Source: an uncultured Clostridia bacterium
GTDB lineage: Bacteria > Bacillota > Clostridia > Christensenellales > Aristaeellaceae
Reading direction: 5' to 3'
DNA: 64,000 bases
Assembly (NCBI GenBank): GCA_934643825.1
Contig: CAKUCW010000001.1
Location: 1-64,000 of the forward strand
The notes under the pieces are model-generated. The model did no database searches and was not told the origin of the DNA. It saw only the letters and a list, made by a program, of their open reading frames with translations. Position numbers and translations under genes: made by a program. How positions within the stretch are numbered: position 1 is the stretch's first letter; the number at the start of each line of letters is the position of its first letter. This document shows, one piece after another, positions 58,337 through 64,000 of this stretch.

Positions 58337-58706
58337 CTATAAGACATTGCGCGAAATCGCCCGCGTGAGCAAGGCTTTCAAATCTAGCAGACTGCGGCGG
58401 AAGTGAGTGCGGGCTCAGCCCACTTTAAACCCACAGGATTTTGCGCGAAATCGCCCGCGTGAGCAGGACTTTCAAATCTAGCAGACTGCGGCGGAAGTGA
58501 AAGCGGGCTCAGCCCACTTTAACCCATAGGACATTGCGCGAAATCGCCCGCGTGAGCAAGACTTTCAAATCTTGCAGACTGCGGCGGAAGTGAAAGCGGG
58601 CTCAGCCCACTTTACCCCATAGAATTTTGCGCGAAATTGTCCGCGTGAGCAAGGCTTTCAAACCTTCCAGACTGCGGCGGAAGTGAAAGCGGGCTCAGCC
58701 CGCTTA
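58337..58706 (+). repeat. Four-unit tandem array of X repeats (locus F)
   Basis: Four head-to-tail units start their TTGCGCGAAAT block at 58347, 58441, 58534 and 58627, giving periods of 94, 93 and 93 bases. Each has CCCGCGTGAGCA, ACTGCGGCGGAAGTGA and ends in GCGGGCTCAGCCC(A/G)C. The last unit ends within the stop codon of the convergent ABC gene. Confidence 0.95.
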
Positions 58707-60497
58707 TTCCATGGTTTCCCCGCTCAGGCTGGCGCCGGCAGCAAGCTCGGCGTAAATGCCGCCCTGCTTGACCAGCTGCGCATGCGTGCCCTTTTCGAGA
58801 ATGCCGTGTTCGCCGACTACGACGATTTCGTCCGCGTTCCTGATGGTGGAAAGGCGGTGCGCGATGACCAGCGTCGTGCGCCCCTTCGCCAGGCGGTCAA
58901 ACGCCGCCTGAATCTTGCGCTCAGTCGCCGTGTCCAGCGCACTCGTCGCTTCATCGAGAATCAGCACGCGGGGATTCTTCAGGAAGATGCGTGCGATGGA
59001 AACGCGCTGCTTCTGTCCGCCGGAAAGCATGATGCCGCGTTCACCGACGATGGTTTCGTAGCCATCCGGCATCGCCATGATGTCGTCGTGAATCTCTGCC
59101 ATCTTTGCCGCTTCGACGACCTCTGCCATCGTTGCGGACGGACGGCCATAGCGAATGTTTTCCAGAATCGTACCGGCGAAGAGGAAAACATCCTGCTGAA
59201 CAATGCCGATATTGCCGCGCAGATCGGCAAGCTTGATGTGCCGGATATCCTTTCCGTCGAGCGTAATGCTGCCGGAAGAGATCTCGTAGAAGCGCGGAAT
59301 GAGCTGGCAGAGCGTCGATTTGCCGCCGCCGCTTTGACCGACCAGCGCCAGCATCTCGCCGGGCTTGATATGCAGGTTGATGTGGGAAAGCACGTCGCCC
59401 TTGCCCTCGTCATAGGCAAAGGATACATCCTTGAACTCGATGTCGCCGTCCACATGATCAAGCGGGACGGCATCCGGCGCATCGACGATGTCCGGATCCT
59501 CGTGCATGATGGCGCGGAAACGCTGGAAGCCCGCCATGCCCTGCGTGAACTGCTCGGTGAACTGCGTCAGCTTGCGGATCGGGCTTTGCACGCTGGCGAC
59601 ATACATGTTGAACGTGACCAGCGTGGCGATATCCATCTTGTTTTTCATGATGAGGTAGCTGCCGACGCAGATGACCGACAGGCTCATCAGGTTCATCATG
59701 AATTCCGTGCCGGAGAAGAAACTTGCCATCACGCGGTAATAACCCTGCTTTGCGCCGACATACGCGTCGGTGCAGTGGGAAAATTTGTCGATCTCCTCAT
59801 CCTCGTTGCCGAATGCCTTGGCGACGCGGATGCCGGAAATCGAGCTTTCGATCTCCGCGTTGATGCCTGCCGTGCGGCGCTTGACCTCGCGGGAGACCTT
59901 CATCATGTTGCGCCGGCGCATGGCGACAAAGATGACGATCAGCGGCACGGCAATCATCAGCACGAGGGCGAGCGTTTTCTGGATGCGCCAGAGGATGATG
60001 AACGCGCCGGTCAGCGTGACCAGCGAAATAAACAGATCTTCGGGACCATGGTGCGCCAGCTCGGTGATATCAAACAGGTCCGTCGTCACGCGGGACATGA
60101 GCAGACCCGTGCGGTTCTTGTCGTAGAAGCTGAAACCCAGCTTCTGCATGTGCGCAAAAATGGCTGCACGCATATCCGCTTCGATGTGAACGCCCATCAG
60201 ATGCCCCAGATAGGTGACGATCCACTGTGCGAGCGTGCGCAGGATGAAAAGCCCAAGCATCGCAAGCATCACGAGGATGAACGTGCGCAGCGCCTGATTG
60301 GGAATGTAATCGTAAAGCACCTTGCGCGTCACGACGGGGAAGGTGATATCCACCAGCGCGATGATGAGCGCACAGAACATATCCAGCAGGAACATGCCCA
60401 TGTGCGGCTTGTAGAACGCGGCAAATTCACGCAGTGCGCCGCGCTTGGGGGCTGCCTTTTCTTCAAAGGCAGAGAGCGTTTCTTTGTTGTCTTTCAT
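58704..60497 (-). CDS. ABC exporter half-transporter (MsbA/MDR-like)
   Basis: A 597-residue fused TMD-NBD exporter. Six membrane helices occupy about 40-320, followed by the nucleotide-binding domain: Walker [11 protein letters not shown]-loop in VQQDVF, signature MLSGGQKQR, Walker B ending [11 protein letters not shown] and switch histidine in VIAHRLS. All catalytic residues are present, so a homodimer is possible, like lipid or multidrug exporters. AGGAG lies before the ATG. It is the last gene of a leftward operon with two M14-like proteins and a MATE pump, 41 bases after the MATE stop. Its stop codon is part of the X-repeat array. Confidence 0.93.
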   Translation of the reverse strand: MKDNKETLSAFEEKAAPKRGALREFAAFYKPHMGMFLLDMFCALIIALVDITFPVVTRKVLYDYIPNQALRTFILVMLAMLGLFILRTLAQWIVTYLGHLMGVHIEADMRAAIFAHMQKLGFSFYDKNRTGLLMSRVTTDLFDITELAHHGPEDLFISLVTLTGAFIILWRIQKTLALVLMIAVPLIVIFVAMRRRNMMKVSREVKRRTAGINAEIESSISGIRVAKAFGNEDEEIDKFSHCTDAYVGAKQGYYRVMASFFSGTEFMMNLMSLSVICVGSYLIMKNKMDIATLVTFNMYVASVQSPIRKLTQFTEQFTQGMAGFQRFRAIMHEDPDIVDAPDAVPLDHVDGDIEFKDVSFAYDEGKGDVLSHINLHIKPGEMLALVGQSGGGKSTLCQLIPRFYEISSGSITLDGKDIRHIKLADLRGNIGIVQQDVFLFAGTILENIRYGRPSATMAEVVEAAKMAEIHDDIMAMPDGYETIVGERGIMLSGGQKQRVSIARIFLKNPRVLILDEATSALDTATERKIQAAFDRLAKGRTTLVIAHRLSTIRNADEIVVVGEHGILEKGTHAQLVKQGGIYAELAAGASLSGETME

Positions 60498-60538
60498 GGC
60501 GATGCTCCTGTCTGATGATAATCAAAACACCGATGTCC

Positions 60539-61885
60539 TTAAATCACCGGGCGTATCCATTTGCCGGAACGCATGTGCGTGATGTAGGCGATGCACTTGA
60601 AGATGTCTTCGGATAGATACATGATGAGATACGTCACCGGGACGCTCAGGTGGAAAACCAGTCCCGCTGCCGCCGTTACGGGCAGACCGATGAGATACAG
60701 CGTGATGCAGTCGATCACCAGTCCATAGCGCGTATCGCCGCCCGCACGGAAAACACCCATGACGAGTATGGCCGGAATGTTGCGCAGCGTCATCTCAAAG
60801 GCGTAAATGGTCAGCACCGAAAGCGCATCCTCGCGAACCGCCTGCGATATGCCGAAGAGCGAGAGCAGCGGCTCGCGAAGCAGCAGCATCGCGGCGCCCG
60901 ATAGGATGGAAATGCCGACAACCAGCTCGACGTGGCGGCGGGCGCAAAGCTTTGCCAGCGGAATGTCGCCCCTGCCGATATAGCTGCCGATCATCACCGC
61001 GCAGGAGGAGCAAAGCCCCATGACCGCAACGCCCATCAGCTCTTCGATCGTGCGGACGACCGTGATGGACGCATACGCGCCGGTGCCCATGTGACCGTAG
61101 ATCGAGCTGTACATCAGGTTGCCCAGCGCCCACATGGTTTCGTTGAGCATGGCGGGCGTGCTGACGACGGCAAAATCGCGGATAAAGCTGCCGGTAATGC
61201 TGCGCAGTGCGCTGATCCCGGTCCGCAAATACGTTTTTTTCGCCAGCCCTGTGCCGTAAACGACCAGCGCGTTGACGATGGCGGAAACCAGCGACGCAAT
61301 CGCGGCGCCCTGTACGCCCAGCGCGGGAAAGCCGCACAGACCGAAGATGAGCAGCGCATTGAGCACAATATTCACGGCGACGGATATGAGCGACCCCACA
61401 AAGGGGATCATGACTCTGCCCGTGCTTTGCAGCAGCGTGCCGCCGCCACGCGTCAGCGCGAGGAAAGGATAGCTGATGGCGATGATGCGCAGATAGGATG
61501 CGCCCAGCGCGATGGCTTCCGCATCGGAAGAGAACAGGCGGACGACCGACTCCGGAAACAGCAGCGCGATGAGCATGAACAGCGCCGACGCAATCTGCGT
61601 GCCGATGGTCATCACGCCATATGTCCGGCGGATTCCCGCCGCGTCATCCGCGCCGTAATACTGCGCGATGAACACGGACGCACCGCTTGCAAAGCCAAAG
61701 AAGACGATGGTCAGGAACCACGTCCACTTACCCGCCATGCCGACTGCCGCCAAGGGCATGTCGCCCAATGCGCCGATCATCAGCGTATCGACGAGCGTAA
61801 AGGAGGACGCCAGCAGGTTTTGCAGCGTGACCGGAATGGCGATGGAAAGAAGCGTCCGGGTGAAATCTGGAGTTGTTTTTTTCAT
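60539..61885 (-). CDS. MATE-family efflux transporter
   Basis: A 448-residue MATE (NorM/DinF-like) antiporter with twelve membrane helices. The N-terminal block is SIAIPVTLQNLLASSFTLVDTLMIGALG, then FGFASGASVFIAQYYGA. The second half has the mirrored SAGFALMIGSYIGRGD-like segment (CAVMIGSYIGRGDIPLA). Such pumps export drugs or metabolites with Na+ or H+. The start at 61885 lies four bases after the upstream stop; an earlier in-frame ATG at 61903 lies inside the preceding gene. There is no strong ribosome-binding site, so translation is probably coupled to that gene. Confidence 0.93.
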   Translation of the reverse strand: MKKTTPDFTRTLLSIAIPVTLQNLLASSFTLVDTLMIGALGDMPLAAVGMAGKWTWFLTIVFFGFASGASVFIAQYYGADDAAGIRRTYGVMTIGTQIASALFMLIALLFPESVVRLFSSDAEAIALGASYLRIIAISYPFLALTRGGGTLLQSTGRVMIPFVGSLISVAVNIVLNALLIFGLCGFPALGVQGAAIASLVSAIVNALVVYGTGLAKKTYLRTGISALRSITGSFIRDFAVVSTPAMLNETMWALGNLMYSSIYGHMGTGAYASITVVRTIEELMGVAVMGLCSSCAVMIGSYIGRGDIPLAKLCARRHVELVVGISILSGAAMLLLREPLLSLFGISQAVREDALSVLTIYAFEMTLRNIPAILVMGVFRAGGDTRYGLVIDCITLYLIGLPVTAAAGLVFHLSVPVTYLIMYLSEDIFKCIAYITHMRSGKWIRPVI

Positions 61886-61889
61886 GGCA

Positions 61890-62819
61890 TTATACACCGG
61901 CAAGAACTTGGAAAACAGGGCTGTGTTCGGTAACGAACGGCCCGTCCTGCATGAAGAAGAGCATACCCGTCACAGGGGTTTTCAGCACCTCACGGACAGA
62001 GCCGTCGCAGGGGTTGATGACAAAGGCGAGCTGCTCTCCGCGGCGGACATGTGCGCCCGCAAACTTGACCCGGCGCAGAAGCCCCGCGCTGGTGGCGGAA
62101 ACGGAGGTCATGTCCGCATTGGTGATGATGGTGGAAGAATGGCCGGGCACGGTTTCGCTTCGGATAACGCCGCGGCTGTTAAGGAAGCGGATGATGGAGC
62201 GGAGCGTCTGGTCGGCGGCGGCTTCGTCGATCTCACGGGTTTTGCCCGCGTAGAGGGAATACGCCTGCGTGCCGCAGAGCTGCCAGGTGTAATTGAGGGT
62301 CGTCTGGTCATAGTTGCGCGGGGTGCGCACATAGACGTAGGGAAGACCGAATTCGCAGCCCAGCTCCGGGTTCTGCTTGCCGGTGTCCATCATGCGCACA
62401 TGCGGAATGAACGAGCCCGGCTGATAGAAGCTGGTCAGCTGTACGCCGTAACGATAGTGCTTGAGCCGCTCAAGCAGCGCTCCGGCGATGCGCTCGGTGG
62501 TTGAGCCGCTGAGATCGCCGGGGAAACGCCGGTTGATATCCATGTTTTCCGGTTCCCACAGGCGGGTGCCTTCGTTCATGGAAGCGCCGATGGCGGTCGG
62601 AACAACCATCACGCTTTTGCCGGGCTGAATGCCGCCCGCCTTTTCAACTTCGCGCAGGAAGGCGACCAGCCGTGCGCAGACATACAGCTGCTGGACTTCG
62701 TCGCCGCGCAGCGCACCGACGACGGCGCAGGTTTTTTCGCCCTTGCCGAAGCGATATGCCATGATGTTCATGTCGTCCCGGAAATAAGACGAGACGGTGA
62801 ACAGGATATCCTTTTTCAT
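61890..62819 (-). CDS. M14/AstE-AspA-like protein lacking zinc ligands
   Basis: A 309-residue member of the succinylglutamate desuccinylase/aspartoacylase family by overall pattern: VVGALRGDEVQQL in the place of the HGDE zinc motif, and MDINRRFPGDLSGSTTERIA as in active members. Both zinc histidines are changed. The first reads R in ALRGDE, and the DIHAS block of the partner is replaced by GVQLTSFYQPG. A zinc peptidase-like reaction therefore seems unlikely, and a regulatory or structural partner of the intact paralogue just upstream is more likely. It overlaps that gene by four bases (ATGA). The C-terminal biotinyl-lipoyl-like segment (RRGEQLAFVINPCDGSV) is shared by both. Confidence 0.85.
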   Translation of the reverse strand: MKKDILFTVSSYFRDDMNIMAYRFGKGEKTCAVVGALRGDEVQQLYVCARLVAFLREVEKAGGIQPGKSVMVVPTAIGASMNEGTRLWEPENMDINRRFPGDLSGSTTERIAGALLERLKHYRYGVQLTSFYQPGSFIPHVRMMDTGKQNPELGCEFGLPYVYVRTPRNYDQTTLNYTWQLCGTQAYSLYAGKTREIDEAAADQTLRSIIRFLNSRGVIRSETVPGHSSTIITNADMTSVSATSAGLLRRVKFAGAHVRRGEQLAFVINPCDGSVREVLKTPVTGMLFFMQDGPFVTEHSPVFQVLAGV

Positions 62820-63772
62820 GCCTGCTCCTTTCTGATGCGTGCGATGAGCGTACCCGGATAGACCGCCGAATAGCTCCTCTGGCTGAATACAAGCCCGTCG
62901 CAGGGCGCTTTGACTTCCTGACGGGCGACGCCTTCCAGCGCGTCAATCACCGTTCCCAGCACCTGCCCGGTGTGGACATGCGTTCCGAGAAAGTCCTCCG
63001 GCACATAGACACCCGGATATTCGCAGGCGACGCGGCAGACATCCTCCTGAGAGAGGACGGTGGGGATGGATTCGCTCTTTGAAGGGGGATTTTGCGCTTC
63101 GCCCGTCCAGATGCCCATCTCCTTGAGCTTGCAGAAGATGCCCTCGACAACCATCTCGGCGATTTCCTGCGGCATGCGGCGGCGCTCATCGACCTCCAGA
63201 ATCATCGCGTCCGTTCCGGCGGCGCAGAGCGCACCCGTCAGCGATGCGCAGAAGGAACCCTTATCCGGATAAACCCAGATGAGCTGAGGACACAGTGCGC
63301 GGGCACGGGGAACCAGCCTGTCGGCATCCTTGGCGCTGACGCGCACTTCGTAAAGCTCGCTCTTATTGCGTGCGCTGGCGTGGATATCCAAAACGAGATC
63401 CGCGCCGGTCATATCCTGAAGGATCTGCCAGCAAAGGTATTCAAGCGGCGTTCCGTCCGGCGAGCCGGGGAAAGCGCGGTTCATATCCAGCCGCGTAACG
63501 GAGGGAACCAGGCGGTGGGCGATATCCAGACCCAGCGGGTTGAGCATCGGATAAAAATCCACCACACCGTTGAGCGCGTCCGGATTGGCGGCGATGCGCT
63601 GTTCGATGCGGTAGGTGATGAGCTGACCCATCATTTCGTCGCCGTGTGTGCCGGTTGCGATACAGACGCGCCCGGCAGATGCGCCTTCCGTGGCATAGCG
63701 GCAGCGCTTGATGCCCCATCTTTCGTCGATGGGCAGCGCGACATCCGCGACTGTCGTCATCTCTTTATGCAA
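62816..63772 (-). CDS. M14-family succinylglutamate desuccinylase/aspartoacylase-like hydrolase
   Basis: A 318-residue zinc hydrolase of the AstE/AspA family. The ligands are intact: H and E in TGTHGDEMMG and the second histidine in DLVLDIHASARN; substrate-side LDMNRAFPGSPDGT is also present. Such enzymes remove an acyl group from N-acyl amino acids. The C-terminal part (about 245-318) resembles a biotinyl/lipoyl-like beta barrel (FLGTHVHTGQVLGTVID). It is the first gene of a five-part leftward transcript with an inactive-looking paralogue, a MATE pump and an ABC exporter. The start is TTG at 63772 after GTGAGGA; ATG at 63760 is the alternative. Exact substrate is unknown. Confidence 0.9.
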   Translation of the reverse strand: MHKEMTTVADVALPIDERWGIKRCRYATEGASAGRVCIATGTHGDEMMGQLITYRIEQRIAANPDALNGVVDFYPMLNPLGLDIAHRLVPSVTRLDMNRAFPGSPDGTPLEYLCWQILQDMTGADLVLDIHASARNKSELYEVRVSAKDADRLVPRARALCPQLIWVYPDKGSFCASLTGALCAAGTDAMILEVDERRRMPQEIAEMVVEGIFCKLKEMGIWTGEAQNPPSKSESIPTVLSQEDVCRVACEYPGVYVPEDFLGTHVHTGQVLGTVIDALEGVARQEVKAPCDGLVFSQRSYSAVYPGTLIARIRKEQA

Positions 63773-63859
63773 AGCGATTCCTCACTTTCTTTTTTCTCGT
63801 ACATTGGGCGGATGCTGTTTTGCATGAATTCAAAATGCACCCGCCCGTTTCCTGCTATG

Positions 63860-63888
63860 ATGCTATCACAAACGGTGGGTTTTTGCAA
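63860..63888 (-). promoter_or_regulatory. Promoter of the M14-MATE-ABC operon
   Basis: Minus strand: TTGCAA (63883-63888), 17-base spacer, TAGCAT (63860-63865), 88 bases before the start codon. Confidence 0.6.
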
Positions 63889-63924
63889 GCGAAAGCAGGG
63901 TGATTTCCTATATGGAAAATGCTT

Positions 63925-63945
63925 GCCGCCAAGCGCGGCTTTTTT
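63925..63945 (+). terminator. Terminator-like hairpin before the last X repeat
   Basis: GCCGC, five-base loop, GCGGC, then six T. It has no obvious gene in front of it on the plus strand. Confidence 0.6.
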
Positions 63946-64000
63946 AACGTATAGGAAATTGCGTAAAATCGCCCGCGTGAGCCAGACTTTGATGCGTGGC
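63946..64000 (+). repeat. X repeat (locus G), cut by window end
   Basis: AACGTATAGGAAATTGCG and onward is identical over 55 bases to other X copies (apart from one or two bases) and runs out of the window. It follows a T-run as at the other loci. Confidence 0.9.

Noticed and set aside
58337..58706. Possible CRISPR array
   Set aside because: The four units are contiguous 93-94-base copies without unique spacers, and no cas genes are present.

Overview
The window is high-GC DNA from a monoderm anaerobe, most likely a gut-type Clostridia lineage. Pointers are a CIRCE operator on htpG, a T-box leader on leuS, CggR-linked glycolysis genes, the CdaA/CdaR pair, YycJ, DUF3842 and DUF378 genes, an Fe-S serine dehydratase, many TTGACA-N17-TATAAT promoters and AGGAGG ribosome-binding sites. 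I cannot name a species.

Layout. 1-660: the 3' end of a tyrosine recombinase runs up to a tRNA-Ser(CGA), and a second tRNA-Ser 5' half is stranded 140 bp further on, which looks like the edge of an integrated element. 662-9480: CIRCE-controlled htpG, T-box leuS, and a two-subunit ABC exporter. 9.5-19.4 kb: serine dehydratase (sdaAB-sdaAA), a DEDDh exonuclease, D-aminopeptidase, deoD, a HAD phosphatase with an N-acetylneuraminate lyase, an rRNA m5C methyltransferase, an orphan gene and a pyridine-nucleotide-site-lacking thioredoxin reductase homologue. 19.4-26 kb: GH65 (maltose) phosphorylase, a YhcH-family protein, DUF3842, an SGNH-like membrane protein, a SARP/GGDEF-like regulator and a nicotinamidase-family hydrolase. 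26-31.3 kb: cggR-pgk-tpiA-gpmI (no gap gene between). 31.5-34.1 kb: an ECF sigma factor, its zinc-finger anti-sigma/DUF4349 protein and a SIMPL protein; matching promoters sit before the sigma gene and before the SIMPL gene. 34.5-44.4 kb: YycJ, GluQ-RS, DUF378, cdaA-cdaR, a coiled-coil membrane protein, a PIG-V-like protein, a TMEM64 protein and a PfkB kinase.

44.4-52.4 kb is the most unusual operon: an oligopeptide ABC transporter. Its binding protein has a signal peptide but no lipobox. One permease carries a seven-repeat RCC1-like propeller in its first extracellular loop. One ATPase carries about 190 extra helical residues between Walker A and the Q-loop. A 70-residue one-TM protein ends the operon. 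52.5-63.8 kb: a small alarmone synthetase, three tandem GT-C-like membrane proteins (the middle one lacking the shared motifs), a YheO-like regulator, and a leftward operon of two M14/AstE-like proteins (one lacking the zinc ligands), a MATE pump and an ABC exporter.

A family of about 93-bp intergenic repeats (called X here) lies immediately beyond intrinsic terminators, at five of six loci in the gap between convergent genes. A second module (called Y here) with covarying hairpins occurs three times. Both are structured, recurrent and not explained by any gene.
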